Below, in pieces: positions 53,119 to 62,304 of a DNA stretch of 64,000 nucleotides (its first letter is position 1; the number at the start of each line of letters is the position of its first letter). The notes beneath the pieces were generated by a model. That model searched no databases, had not been told where the DNA came from, and saw nothing but the letters and a program-made list of their open reading frames with translations. The translations under genes were made by a program, and so were the position numbers. Origin of the DNA: Bradyrhizobium sp. NP1 (GTDB lineage Bacteria > Pseudomonadota > Alphaproteobacteria > Rhizobiales > Xanthobacteraceae); assembly GCF_030378205.1 (NCBI RefSeq), contig NZ_CP127385.1, positions 5,992,001 to 6,056,000 on the forward strand, given 5' to 3'.

Positions 53119-53664
53119 ATGCCAAGAAGTGCAGCTCTAAAGCCGGAACAAGTGCCGGCCGATAGCAAACCTACTCTCGATGCGTTCACCAAGAACATCG
53201 GGTTCACCCCAAATATGCTGGCGACCTTCGCGCAGAGCCCGATCGCGTTCAACGCGTGGGCCGCCCTGCTCGGTTCTTTGAGCAAGGCTCTCGACGTGAA
53301 GACGCGTGACAGCATCGGCCTCGCTGTCTCCGAAGTGAATGGCTGCGACTATTGCCTGACGGTTCACAGCTTTACGGCCGAGCATATGGCCAAGCTGCCG
53401 GCCGATGAAATCATTCTTGCTCGGAAGGGCCATGCCAGCGACCCGAAGCGGGACGCCGCCGTCCAGTTTGCGCGCAAAGTCATCGAGACCCGCGGCAAGG
53501 TCAGTGACGCCGATCTGAAAGCCGTTCGCGATGCGGGCTACACGGACGCGAACGTCATGGAGATCGTCGCGCTGGTGGCGATGTACTCCCTGACGAATTT
53601 CTTCAATAACGTGTTCGATCCCGAGAAGGACTTTCCCGCGATTACACGGACTGGCTCGATCTGA
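53119..53664 (+). CDS. AhpD-like carboxymuconolactone decarboxylase family protein
   Basis: Protein of 181 residues beginning MPRSAALKPEQVPA at 53119; the longer frame from 52663 is antisense-like over the nitroreductase gene. The catalytic motif EVNGCDYCLTVHSFTAEHMA gives Glu72, Cys76, Cys79, His83, as in AhpD alkylhydroperoxidases and peroxidase-related enzymes. It probably removes organic peroxides; together with the nitroreductase it forms a redox pair. Confidence 0.8.
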   Translation: MPRSAALKPEQVPADSKPTLDAFTKNIGFTPNMLATFAQSPIAFNAWAALLGSLSKALDVKTRDSIGLAVSEVNGCDYCLTVHSFTAEHMAKLPADEIILARKGHASDPKRDAAVQFARKVIETRGKVSDADLKAVRDAGYTDANVMEIVALVAMYSLTNFFNNVFDPEKDFPAITRTGSI

Positions 53665-54146
53665 ACTCTATCCGGTCGCATCGACTTTCTCCGAGAGTGC
53701 TTGGAGGCGTCGTGTGATGCGGGCGTGACGTCAAAGCCCAGATGCACCCGGGTACGATTCTCGGGAACGCGTCTGGGCTTTTCGGATGTACCAGCAAGGC
53801 GAAGATCGTTTAGCACCACTTCAGGATTCCACGATTATCTCCGCGGCCGAGCATGCAAAACCATTTGCATCTTCCGAGGATCGAATGGCGAAATCAAAGA
53901 GAGGCTCCCTTCGTGGAAAGTTTTTCCAAGCCAAGGGTGACGAGCGGTCGATCATCATTATGACGGCCGGCCCTTTGGCCTGAAAAGCAGATGTTTGTTC
54001 CGCACCGTTGATTTTTGCACGCGGAGTCGGTGGCATCGATTCCATAGCCGAAGGTCATTGGACCATCGATTTTCGCCGATCTATTTTCGCTCATCTGCAA
54101 ATGAACTCTGAGAAACGACGACATCCCACACATCGGGAGGTAGATG
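53665..54146. other. Intergenic stretch with terminator-like repeat
   Basis: No supported gene; a frame ATGGCGAAATCAAAGAGAGG (53885 onward, 32 codons) may encode a tiny basic protein but nothing supports it. Confidence 0.35.
53733..53781. terminator. Inverted repeat downstream of the AhpD-like gene
   Basis: AAAGCCCAGA (53733-53742) pairs perfectly with TCTGGGCTTT (53772-53781), and the second arm runs into TTTT. A large 29-base loop makes it an unusual terminator, but the T-run and position after the operon fit. Confidence 0.5.
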
Positions 54147-55079
54147 ATGAAGGCGATCGTGGTAACGGACCAGGCTGCGGGAACGGCCGGGATGAAGCTG
54201 GAGGAACGGCCCGAGCCGCAGGCAGCGATAAACGACGTCGTCGTTCAGGTTCATGCGTCGGGATTCACCCGGGATGAGCTATCATGGCCCTCGACCTGGA
54301 CCGATCGTCTCGGTCGTGACCGGACGCCGGTGATTCCCGGGCAAGAGCTGGCTGGAGTGGTCACCGCCCTCGGCTATGGCACGACGGGGCTGTTGGTGGG
54401 ACAGCGGGTGTTCGGCCTTACGGACTCGTATCGCGGCGGCACCCTGGGGGAGTATGTGGCCGTTGAGGCCCGCAACCTCGCGCCGCTGCCGGGCGACGTG
54501 GACTTCACGGTGGGTGCGAGCGTGGCGATGCCGGGCCTGACCGCGTGGCAGGGACTGTTCGAGCACGGCCACCTTCACGCGGGGCAGAGCGTCCTCGCGC
54601 ACGGCGCGGCCGGCGCAGTCGGTTCGATGGTAACCCAGCTCGCACGTGAGGCCGGCGCCTACGTCATCGGTACCGGGCGCGCAGCCCACCGTCCGAAGGT
54701 GCTCGACTTCGGCGCGCAGGAGTTCGTCGACCTTGAGAACGACGCCCTGGAAGACGTCGGCGGAGTCGATCTGGTGTTCGATGTCTTCGGCGGCGACATC
54801 GCGAAGCGGTCCGCAGCCGTGATCCGGGCCGGAGGAACGCTGGTGACGATCGCCGGGCCGACCGAAGCACGGCCCGGCGACGGCCTGACGATCGACTTCG
54901 TTGTCGTATCCGATCGCGCCCAACTGAGTGAGATCATCCGGCGGGTGCGTGACGGACGGCTGCGGACGAATATTGGCAAAGTTTCGACTCTCGACGATGC
55001 CGTCGCCGCCTTCAATCCGACCGAGCGGATCAAGGCCAAGCGGATCACGGGGAAGACGATCATCCGCGTTCGTCCGTAG
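54147..55079 (+). CDS. Zinc-independent MDR NADPH:quinone oxidoreductase (duplicate 1)
   Basis: Medium-chain dehydrogenase/reductase of 310 residues: MKAIVVTDQAAGTAGMKLEE, TPVIPGQELAGVVTALGYGT, then the nucleotide-binding HGAAGAVGSMVTQLAREAGA. The Cys ligands of zinc alcohol dehydrogenases are absent, placing it in the quinone oxidoreductase branch. GGAGG precedes the second of two ATGs. The next gene is a close tandem copy; both have almost identical starts and 3' flanks, showing a recent duplication of about 1.1 kb. Confidence 0.8.
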   Translation: MKAIVVTDQAAGTAGMKLEERPEPQAAINDVVVQVHASGFTRDELSWPSTWTDRLGRDRTPVIPGQELAGVVTALGYGTTGLLVGQRVFGLTDSYRGGTLGEYVAVEARNLAPLPGDVDFTVGASVAMPGLTAWQGLFEHGHLHAGQSVLAHGAAGAVGSMVTQLAREAGAYVIGTGRAAHRPKVLDFGAQEFVDLENDALEDVGGVDLVFDVFGGDIAKRSAAVIRAGGTLVTIAGPTEARPGDGLTIDFVVVSDRAQLSEIIRRVRDGRLRTNIGKVSTLDDAVAAFNPTERIKAKRITGKTIIRVRP

Positions 55080-55259
55080 GGATACGCGCCCATCGATGCA
55101 CGCGGCCGGCGCTGTCCGGATCGGCCGGCTGCGTCCTACCAGCCCCGTCGAGGGCAACCTGGGAAACCATCCCATGGCCCTTGGCATTAGATGTCGAACG
55201 GGTTTCTTACCGCTGGAACATATCCAGCAAAGAGGCAAAAGACCGAGGAGAAAATTGTC

Positions 55260-56177
55260 ATGAAGGCAATCGTTGTGACGGACCAGGCTGCGGGAACGGC
55301 CGGGATGGCGCTGGTGCAGCGGCCCGAGCCGCAGGCGGCGATAAACGACGTCATCGTTCAGGTTCACGCGTCGAGATTCGTCCCGACTGAGCTGGCGTGG
55401 CCCTCGACCTGGACCGATCGCCGCGACCGTGACCGAACACCGTCGATCCCTGGGCACGAACTGGCCGGAGTGGTCACTGCCCTCGGCTATGGCACGACGG
55501 GGCTGTCGGTGGGACAGCGGGTTTTCGGCCTCGCGGACTGGTATCGCGACGGCACCCTGGCGCAGTATGTGGCCATGGAGGCACGCAACCTCGCGCCGCT
55601 GCCGGGCGACGTCGACTTCACGGTGGGCGCGAGCCTGCCGATCTCGGGCCTGACCGCATGGCAAGGGCTGTTCCAGCACGGCCGCCTTCAGGCGGGGCAG
55701 AGCGTCCTCGCGCACGGCGCAGCCGGCGCAGTCGGGGCGATGGTGACGCAACTCGCACGAGAGGCCGGCGCCTACGTTATCGGCACCGGGCGCGCCGCCG
55801 ACCGTCAGAAGGCGCTCGACTTCGGCGCGAAGGAGTTCGTCGATCTTGACAACGACGCCCTGGAAGATGTCGGCGAAGTCGATCTGGTATTCGACGTCAT
55901 CGGCCGTGACATCCAGAAGCGGTCAGCAGGCCTGATTCGAGCTGGAGGAACACTGGTGAGCGTCGTCGGGCCGGCCGAGGCGCGGCCCGCCGACGGCTTG
56001 GCGGTCGACTTCGTTGTCGAGTCCGATCGCGCCCAACTGAGTGAGATCGTCCAGCGGGTACGCGACGGAAGACTGCAGACGAACATCGGCGACGTCTCGA
56101 CCCTCGACAACGCCGTCGCCGCCTTGAACCCGACCGAGCGACGCAAGGGACAGACGGTCATCCGCGTTCGTCCGTGA
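55260..56177 (+). CDS. Zinc-independent MDR NADPH:quinone oxidoreductase (duplicate 2)
   Basis: Protein of 305 residues, tandem paralogue of the gene at 54147: MKAIVVTDQAAGTAGMALVQ, TPSIPGHELAGVVTALGYGT, HGAAGAVGAMVTQLAREAGA. Differences are spread along the protein, and copy 2 is shorter near its end (TERRKGQTVIRVRP against TERIKAKRITGKTIIRVRP). Upstream frame to 55191 is not needed; GGAG precedes 55260. Two copies may give dosage or different substrates. Confidence 0.8.
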   Translation: MKAIVVTDQAAGTAGMALVQRPEPQAAINDVIVQVHASRFVPTELAWPSTWTDRRDRDRTPSIPGHELAGVVTALGYGTTGLSVGQRVFGLADWYRDGTLAQYVAMEARNLAPLPGDVDFTVGASLPISGLTAWQGLFQHGRLQAGQSVLAHGAAGAVGAMVTQLAREAGAYVIGTGRAADRQKALDFGAKEFVDLDNDALEDVGEVDLVFDVIGRDIQKRSAGLIRAGGTLVSVVGPAEARPADGLAVDFVVESDRAQLSEIVQRVRDGRLQTNIGDVSTLDNAVAALNPTERRKGQTVIRVRP

Positions 56178-56269
56178 GCGACACGCGCCTATCGATGCAC
56201 CCAGCCGGCGCTGCAGTCCAAGTCGGCTGGCGGCGTCCTATATCAGTCTCAGCCACCGAGAGGCGCCTG

Positions 56270-56490
56270 GCTTTCACGTTAAAGATCGACGGCACACCCT
56301 ATGAGGTCGATGTCGACGGCGACACCCGCTGCTGTGGGTGCTACGCGACGTGCTCGGCATGACCGGGACCAAGTTCGGCTGCGGCTAGACGCTGTGCCTG
56401 CACCGTGCATGTCGGCGGCGCGGCGACGCGGTCCTGCATCACCAAGGCCGACAGCATCTGCGAGAGCGCGATCACCACGAGCGTGCGCCT
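56270..56490 (+). pseudogene. 2Fe-2S subunit of an aldehyde/isoquinoline oxidoreductase type, broken
   Basis: Pieces in several frames read FTLKIDGTPYEVDVDGD, then (shifted one base) LLWVLRDVLGMTGTKFGCG, a TAG, then (another shift) ACTVHVGGAATRSCITKADS. Together they are the ferredoxin-like N-terminal domain of IorA/XdhC-type [2Fe-2S] subunits. Two frameshifts and a nonsense codon destroy it, and no molybdopterin subunit follows. Confidence 0.7.
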
Positions 56491-56782
56491 CGCAGCGCGC
56501 ACGGGTGACGGTCCGGAGCCCATGGGGCCTTACCCCGTCCTCACTGCAATGATCAATCGATTGTCTGTTTCTGGCCCGTCATTTCGGTGCCGCGCAATCA
56601 GTGGGTCCCTTTTGTGCGAAAGCAGACATCGAGCGGCTCACGGAACCCGCAGCAACGGTCGAAATTGACCCGAAGGCGACATGGTCCGTTACCAGCAGGC
56701 TATCAAGGCGCGCACCCAAGAGTCCATTTCGAGTCCTGGATTTCTCCGTTAAGATACTCACTCCCGGTGTCTGAGGTTGATC

Positions 56783-57243
56783 ATGACCCGGCGCGATTGC
56801 ATCACGCGGCGGGGTGGCCGCTCAGCAGCCTCGCGCAGCAGCCACACAAGGCGCCGAGAATTGCCTTTCTCACGAGGGCCTCGCCTCCTGGTCGCAATAC
56901 ACACATGCATTCATACGAGGGCTTGCCGATCTGGGCCGCGTCGAAGGTCACAACATTGCCATTGAGTGGCGATGGGGCCGTGGCTCAACGGAACAGTTCC
57001 CCCGGTACGCGGCCGAAGTCGCGGGTTTGAACGTGGATGTCATCGTGGCCGGGAACAGTCCAGCGGGCTTGGCCGCCAAGAACGACCAAGACAATTCCCA
57101 TTGTCATTTCGACGATGGAGGACTCGGTGCAACAAGGATTCGCCACGAGCCTCGCTCACCCCGGAGGCAGCATCACGGGGCTCAACCTCCAGACGCCGGC
57201 TTGCCGCGCACAGGCCTGCCTTTCGTATCAAAATTGCCTGTAA
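56783..57243 (+). pseudogene. ABC transporter substrate-binding protein, broken
   Basis: Frame pieces MTRRDCITRRGG, LAQQPHKAPRIAFLTRA, AFIRGLADLGRVEGHNIAIE, WRWGRGSTEQFPRYAAEVAG, VIVAGNSPAGLAAK and SLAHPGGSITGLNL follow the order of the ABC_sub_bind family (uncharacterised tryptophan/tyrosine-type binding proteins). At least three frameshifts separate them and the C-terminal half is missing. Confidence 0.7.
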
Positions 57244-57399
57244 CGTAGTGGCCGCTTGTTCCTTTCCGGGCACGCGAACCAAGCAAAGCTTCCGGATCTT
57301 CGCGGCCAATTGAGATGCGCGTCAGTGTCAATGGGACTATAGTGCGCTTGGGGCACGAGTGGCGCAAACGTGCGCCCTCACGAGCAAGAGGAGACGATG

Positions 57400-57705
57400 A
57401 TGCCAAAGTTCGTGATCGAGCGTGAGTTCGCCGGTGCCGGCAAGTGGCCAAAGCAGGAGCTGCAAGCGATCTCACAGAAGGCCTGTGGTGTCCTGCAGCA
57501 CATGGGGCCGGAGATCCAGTGGCTTCAGAGTTTCGTCACCGACGACAAAATCTATTGCGTCTATATCGCGCGAGACGAAGCGGCGGTGCGCGCGCATGCA
57601 CAACTGGGCGGCTTTCCGGCTGACAGCATCGCGCGCGTGCGCGCGATGATCGACCCGACGACAGCCGAGGGCGATACGGTGCTCGAGGAAACGGATAATC
57701 CATGA
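57400..57705 (+). CDS. DUF4242 family protein
   Basis: Protein of 101 residues: MPKFVIEREFAGAGKWPKQE, LQAISQKACGVLQHMGPEIQ, then WLQSFVTDDKIYCVYIARDE and ADSIARVRAMIDPTTAEGD. This is the DUF4242 (nickel-binding SCO4226-like) ferredoxin-fold family. GAGGAG precedes two ATGs; the second gives the usual start. It stands alone in a pseudogene-rich stretch. Confidence 0.75.
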   Translation: MPKFVIEREFAGAGKWPKQELQAISQKACGVLQHMGPEIQWLQSFVTDDKIYCVYIARDEAAVRAHAQLGGFPADSIARVRAMIDPTTAEGDTVLEETDNP

Positions 57706-58296
57706 GTGGGCCATGGCACCGAAGAAGCCCCGGATATCCGCGTCAAGCACCCAGCCTGGAGGACAAAATCGTCCGACAGTCAGTCGCGACAGTTCTCACC
57801 GCGTGAAGCTATCGCATGTCGAAAGTTTCGGTACAAGCGATGGTTTGGAGAGTGACCTTCCAACGCCGGCAAGGGAAAATCGCCCCTCGCCATAGAGTCG
57901 ATAGACGATTGTTATTGCCGCTTGCGCGCGGCGTGATGCCGTAGCGAGGAATGCCACGAGCCACATCGCACCTCGAAACCGACGTTAATAATTCTGCAGA
58001 GAAGTCTAAGCCGCGTTCAGTCGCCGTATCGGCAATCATTGCCGTCGCAGTTTGCACAACTGGTGCCGCGAGTTTCGGCCGTGAGCCCCGAGAGAAGCTC
58101 GTACATGGTGCACGAGAACGGCAAGCAGCGCGCAGGGCACTGCGGGTCGTTCATGATCCGCATGAATAACTCAAATACATTTTCACGATCTAGCGCCTTT
58201 TGGACAAATTGGTCATTTTGCGCGCCAACGCACTCGAAGATCACTCAGAAGATGACCAGCCTCTGCGGAAGCTTCGGCTGAAGGTACCCTCGCCCG
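57706..58296. other. Gene-free stretch with an intergenic repeat
   Basis: Carries repeat copy A at 57876-57947. A minus-strand frame at 58017-58244 is Cys-rich (SCANCDGNDCRYGD) but has no clear family or ribosome-binding site and is not called. Confidence 0.35.
57876..57947 (+). repeat. Dispersed intergenic repeat, copy A
   Basis: About 72 bases with the core CCATAGAGTCGATAGACGAT (57890-57909) and GCGCGGCGTGA. The matching copy is at 60976-61048, about 80 percent alike by eye. The 74-bp repeats at 46954 and 47763 carry AGTCGATAG in a similar setting on the opposite strand and may be distant relatives. Confidence 0.7.
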
Positions 58297-59397
58297 TTGC
58301 TCAAACCTGTCTTGGAAGTCGTCTCGTACACCGGTTTCATTGTTGTGGCTTATAGGTTTATGATGGAAGCATTCACTCGCCACGAGAATCGCAGAACGTT
58401 TCTTGAGAAGCGCTTTGATTTGGCTTTGGTTCCCGCAGCGGCGGCGATTTGTTATCCATTTCTGCTCAATGCTTTTCATGCCATCGTCGGCACGCAGGCC
58501 GTAAGGCGGCCACCGCTCGCCATCGCCGAAGCGACCTTCATCCTGTTCGTTGCGTTCGGCGTTCCGTTTCTTGGGATCGCTCTGGCTTGTCGTCCCACGT
58601 CCAATCCCGGTTCAAGACGCCTAGCCTATGCCAGCGTGGTGTCGCCAACGCTCTATGTCTTGCTCGGCGTTGTCCAGACCATGATCAAAAGCCCTATTCC
58701 CGACGAGGTCGTCTGGTGCGCGATTTGGCTCGCAATCGCGATCTGGTCGCAGTCTGCCCGAGATCCGGTCGCTGCGGCTGTCCCTGCGGTCGGGGGTTGG
58801 CGGGTTGTCCACGGGGTAACGGCCGCGGTCCTGAGCTTATTTGTGGTGTTTCATCTCATCAATCATCTGTTCGGCTTAATAGGGCCCGATGCACACGCGG
58901 CCGTTATGAAGATCGGACGCGTGGTTTACCGGTCTGCCTTAGGTGAACCGCTCTTGGTGGCGACCATGCTTTTCCAGATCGGCACCGGCCTCTTTCTGGC
59001 ATGGCGCTGGAGCGCCGCAGCGCATGACTTTCAGCGGACCTATCAGGTCGCTTCGGGAGCTTATCTGTCAGCGTACATTCTCGGCCACATGAATTCCGTC
59101 TTCGTCTACGCGCGAAGTTTCCTCGGCATACCGACGGATTGGAATTTCGCGACCGGAGCCCCGACTGGGCTCATTCGCGACGCATGGAATATCCGTCTGC
59201 TGCCTCACTACGCGCTCGGCGCCTTCTTCGTCCTGAGCCACCTTGCCTCAGGGCTGAGAGTGGTGCTGATCGCACACGGTGTCGATCAACGTAATGCTGA
59301 TCGCCTTTGGGGTGTCTGCGTCGCGATGAGCGCCATTGTCGCGGCCGCGATCATCGCGGGAATGACCGGCGTCAGGGTCGGCGCATTGGCTTCGTGA
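58297..59397 (+). CDS. Polytopic membrane protein, cytochrome b-like (possible heme-binding)
   Basis: Protein of 366 residues with about nine membrane segments. The C-terminal half resembles succinate dehydrogenase/fumarate reductase membrane subunits, with His residues placed in helices: VFHLINHLFG, LGHMNSVFVYARS and RLLPHYALGAFFVLSHLASG. The start is taken as TTG 58297 since no better one is in frame ahead of the first helix; it is uncertain. It may carry heme and exchange electrons with quinone. Cytochrome P460 is encoded 264 bases downstream. Confidence 0.6.
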   Translation: MLKPVLEVVSYTGFIVVAYRFMMEAFTRHENRRTFLEKRFDLALVPAAAAICYPFLLNAFHAIVGTQAVRRPPLAIAEATFILFVAFGVPFLGIALACRPTSNPGSRRLAYASVVSPTLYVLLGVVQTMIKSPIPDEVVWCAIWLAIAIWSQSARDPVAAAVPAVGGWRVVHGVTAAVLSLFVVFHLINHLFGLIGPDAHAAVMKIGRVVYRSALGEPLLVATMLFQIGTGLFLAWRWSAAAHDFQRTYQVASGAYLSAYILGHMNSVFVYARSFLGIPTDWNFATGAPTGLIRDAWNIRLLPHYALGAFFVLSHLASGLRVVLIAHGVDQRNADRLWGVCVAMSAIVAAAIIAGMTGVRVGALAS

Positions 59398-59660
59398 TTT
59401 GCGAACGTGATTATCGCGGTCGCATACGCCGTTCTGTATGGCGCACTCCTCGACGGCTGATCGAAGACGGACGGGCCGCCGAGGCGTACAGCGCTTTTGG
59501 ACGACGATACCCCGTGACTATCGAATGCATGTCCAAAGGGAATTTCTAATTTCGTCCGCTTCATCCGATCCTGAGGTCGATTGGGCTGTCCGAACACGCG
59601 GCCGCCTCGACAGGGATTGAAGCCATTGCGCCGTTCCGCGCGAGCAGCAAAGGAGACCCC

Positions 59661-60236
59661 ATGAAATTATCGAGGACCGTCGGCCTGGCTGTCGCCGTCT
59701 CGCTGGTCGCCGGCACCGTGGCGGCGCTCGCGCAGGTCAGCGGAGCGGCTCCGGCCGACCCGACCGCAAACGTGGTGGACGCCGCCGGGCACCTGCGCGT
59801 GCCGGCAGACTACCGAGCCCTCTACCAAGCGCTCGGGAGTTGGGCGATTGCAGCCGATAGCGGCGAAGGCTCGAAGGAAATGCACGCCGTCTACGCATCC
59901 CCGGGGGCGATCGACGCCTATCGGAAGACGGGGCACTTCCCGGACGGCGCCGTTCTGGTGAAAGAGGTCTTCGCGACATCGACGAACGAGATGACCACCG
60001 GCACAGTGAGCCACGCCGACAAGCTCAAGGGCTGGTTCGTCATGGTGAGAGACAGCAAGGGAACGCACCCCGGCAACCCGTTGTGGGGCGACGGGTGGGG
60101 ATGGTCGTGGTTCGACGCGGACAGGCCGCTCAAGACCACCTCGACCGACTACCATTCCGATTGCCAGGGATGCCACATGCCCGCCAAGGCCACCGATTGG
60201 ATTTATGTGAACGGATATCCCGTTCTGCGTCACTAG
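59661..60236 (+). CDS. Cytochrome P460 family protein
   Basis: Exported heme protein of 191 residues. Signal MKLSRTVGLAVAVSLVAGTV, cleavage near ALA-Q. The P460 domain has VPADYRALYQALGSWA, EMHAVYASPGAIDAYRKTGH, FPDGAVLVKEVFAT, GWGWSWFDADR and heme motif CQGCH (Cys168, Cys171, His172). Cytochromes P460 oxidise hydroxylamine or related nitrogen compounds in the periplasm. AAAGGAG precedes the ATG. The preceding membrane gene could be an electron partner. Confidence 0.85.
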   Translation: MKLSRTVGLAVAVSLVAGTVAALAQVSGAAPADPTANVVDAAGHLRVPADYRALYQALGSWAIAADSGEGSKEMHAVYASPGAIDAYRKTGHFPDGAVLVKEVFATSTNEMTTGTVSHADKLKGWFVMVRDSKGTHPGNPLWGDGWGWSWFDADRPLKTTSTDYHSDCQGCHMPAKATDWIYVNGYPVLRH

Positions 60237-60408
60237 GCGGCCGCATGCGCAGCGCTCTCCTCTTGCTGCTGTTTCGCGGAGGCCACTGTCCTGCAAGCTG
60301 ATGTGGCAAGGCGTGAGATAGAAGGAATTATTGTGACTATTCGTTTCGATTATCGACCTGTCGGGTCCGACCGACGTTCAGACTACAAACGAGCGCATGG
60401 AGGTCAGC

Positions 60409-60942
60409 GTGTCCTTCGCGGTCTATGACATCACAGTCCCTGTCATGGTGCATGGACTGAACGTAATGGACGACTATCTCGACCACGCCCAAGCACTCGA
60501 ACGGACCAAGGCGTTTGAGCCTGGGAGGATTCTTGGCGAGCGGCTCGCGCCCGACATGCTCACTTTCGGAGAACAGTTCTCCGTAGGCTGCAACAAGGTC
60601 GAGGCGCACATGGCGAAGTTGATGCAGCACGATCCGCCATCACCCAGTAACACCCCGATGATGTATCCGGCGTTGAAGGGGCGGCTCCTTGAGACTCGCG
60701 GTTTCCTGCAAAACGTGCAGCCGGACGAGATTTCCGGCGCCCAGTCCCACACATATGAGCTGACGCCGCCTATCGTGCGCGGGTGGTTCGGCGGCGAAGA
60801 CTACATCCGGCACCTGGTGCTGCCCGACTTCTTCTTCCACATCTCGATTGCGCACGCGATCCTCCGGCACCTCGGAGCGAAGATCGGGAAGCGTGCCTAC
60901 CTCGGCAACCTCACTCAGCAAAGCGGCGGTGACTACTCGTGA
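60409..60942 (+). CDS. DUF1993 family protein
   Basis: Protein of 177 residues. GTG 60409 is preferred as GGAGG lies five bases before it and gives a family-like start VSFAVYDITVPVMVHGLNVM; ATG 60397 is the alternative. Further marks are LAPDMLTFGEQFSVGCNKVE, YELTPPIVRGWFGGEDYIRH, VLPDFFFHISIAHAILRHLG, NLTQQSGG. A DinB-like helical bundle is expected. Function unknown. Confidence 0.78.
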   Translation: MSFAVYDITVPVMVHGLNVMDDYLDHAQALERTKAFEPGRILGERLAPDMLTFGEQFSVGCNKVEAHMAKLMQHDPPSPSNTPMMYPALKGRLLETRGFLQNVQPDEISGAQSHTYELTPPIVRGWFGGEDYIRHLVLPDFFFHISIAHAILRHLGAKIGKRAYLGNLTQQSGGDYS

Positions 60943-60975
60943 GTAGGCGGGCACGGTGCGCGGCACGAGTCCAGC

Positions 60976-61048
60976 GAAATCACTCCTCACCATAGAGTCG
61001 ATAGACGATCGCTATTGCCACTCGCAGCGCGGCGTGACGCAGTAACTC
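60976..61048 (+). repeat. Dispersed intergenic repeat, copy B
   Basis: Second copy of the repeat at 57876-57947, with the identical 20-base core CCATAGAGTCGATAGACGAT at 60990-61009. It lies between two unrelated genes. Confidence 0.7.
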
Positions 61049-61217
61049 GCCTTGATTTACAAATGGATTGAGGACTCGCACCGCGCCATTCCCCGTCGCC
61101 ATGAAAACTATGCGCATCGGCTATTGGAAAAGTTCGTCCGGCGTTGCGATTAATAACTGCAACAGCATGCGTATCGTCGCCGAATCGCAGTTCGACCAAC
61201 ACGAACATGAGACCCTG

Positions 61218-61622
61218 ATGTCCGAGTCCTATTCACTCCCTACTGAACCCGAAGGCATTGTCGCGTCGCTGGTTGAGCGATTTAACTCCGGCAAGGTCAG
61301 CGCGATGATGGGCTTGTATGCTCCGGAAGCCGTGTTCATCGCGAAAGACGGGCGAACCATCACTGATCACACCGAGATCGCCGCTGAACTCGAGCGCGAT
61401 CTCAGCCTCGGCCTGCCGCTGGAGGCCAAGGCGCGCCACGTATTCGTCGGCGACGATATCGCCCAGATTGTGCTGGATTGGTCAATTGATGGCACAGGTC
61501 CCGACGGCAAGCACGTGCACCTTGGAGGCTCGGCAAGCGATATCGTGCGCCGCGGCGCGGATGGATGCTGGCGGTACCTGATCGACAATAGTCTTGGGAC
61601 GGCGGTTCGACAGCCCGCCTGA
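61218..61622 (+). CDS. NTF2-like/SnoaL-type protein
   Basis: Protein of 134 residues: LVERFNSGKVSAMMGLYAPE, AVFIAKDGRTITDHTEIAAE, LERDLSLGLPLEAKARHVFV, IVLDWSIDGTGPDGKHVHLG, RGADGCWRYLIDNSLGT. This is the cone-shaped NTF2-like fold used by many small isomerases and hydrolases. ATG 61218 starts the family-like part; the ribosome-binding site is weak. Function unknown. Confidence 0.7.
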   Translation: MSESYSLPTEPEGIVASLVERFNSGKVSAMMGLYAPEAVFIAKDGRTITDHTEIAAELERDLSLGLPLEAKARHVFVGDDIAQIVLDWSIDGTGPDGKHVHLGGSASDIVRRGADGCWRYLIDNSLGTAVRQPA

Positions 61623-61775
61623 CATATGTGCGCCACGGCAGCTCTCAGCGATGGAGCCAACCTTCAGCCTGGCGTCGACGATCACCGCCACTTGGTGAAA
61701 CTACCCGGTCGGAGATTTGGAGCTGTGCGGCTCGAATTCTGCGGGAGACCATGGATGCACGGCTCAATACGGTCG

Positions 61776-62266
61776 TTTCGCCGCTCGCAGGCATGCTCTG
61801 CCGCCGGTTCGGCCGGCGCTTGCCATTGTTCGCCGGCGGCACCGTCGTCACCTTGGGATGCACCATGGCACTCCGTGTCGGTCCGAACGCGACCTATTGG
61901 GCGGACATCTTCCCCAGCATCCTGTTGCTGGCGCTGGGCATGAGCCTGGCGATCGCGCCGTTGACGACCCTCGTCCTCACCTCCGTTGAGTCCAATCGCG
62001 CCGGAACCGCGTCTGGCGTCAACAGCGCGGTCTCGCGCGCCGGGTCGCTCTTCGCCATCGCCTTGCTCGGCGGCGTCCTGCAACAGGGTGGTCCTCAGCT
62101 GTTCGCAGGATTCCACATGGCGATGGCTGTCGCCGCGGTCGCGTGCGTTCTCAGCACGCTCGCGGTGTTCATTATCGAGCCGGGGCCCCACGTCGACTTC
62201 ATCCCGCGAGACCGACCGTTCGGTGTCCGTCATCAGAAGGCCGGCAACGCCGGGAGGAAACAATGA
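61776..62266 (+). pseudogene. MFS transporter (DHA2-like), C-terminal remnant
   Basis: From 61776 the frame reads SPLAGMLCRRFGRRLPLFAG, FPSILLLALGMSLAIAPLTT, NRAGTASGVNSAVSRAGSLF, AIALLGG: the last third of a 14-helix EmrB/DHA2-type drug transporter. The preceding nine or so helices are missing and the upstream frame is unrelated, so the gene is dead although the remnant is open. Its stop overlaps a possible ATG at 62263. Confidence 0.7.
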
Positions 62267-62304
62267 AGGACGAAGACCAGCCTAAAGGCAGAAGGAGAAA
62301 GCCT

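Noticed and set aside
54282..55751. 489-codon minus-strand frame across both quinone oxidoreductase genes
   Set aside because: It is the antisense of a tandem duplication, so its apparent internal repeat only mirrors the real genes.
56579..56761. Minus-strand frame ending SAFAQKGPTDCAAPK
   Set aside because: It resembles spurious frames from common Bradyrhizobium intergenic sequence rather than a real gene.
58017..58244. Cys-rich 75-codon minus-strand frame
   Set aside because: No ribosome-binding site, no family recognised, in a stretch of repeats and decay; left unannotated.
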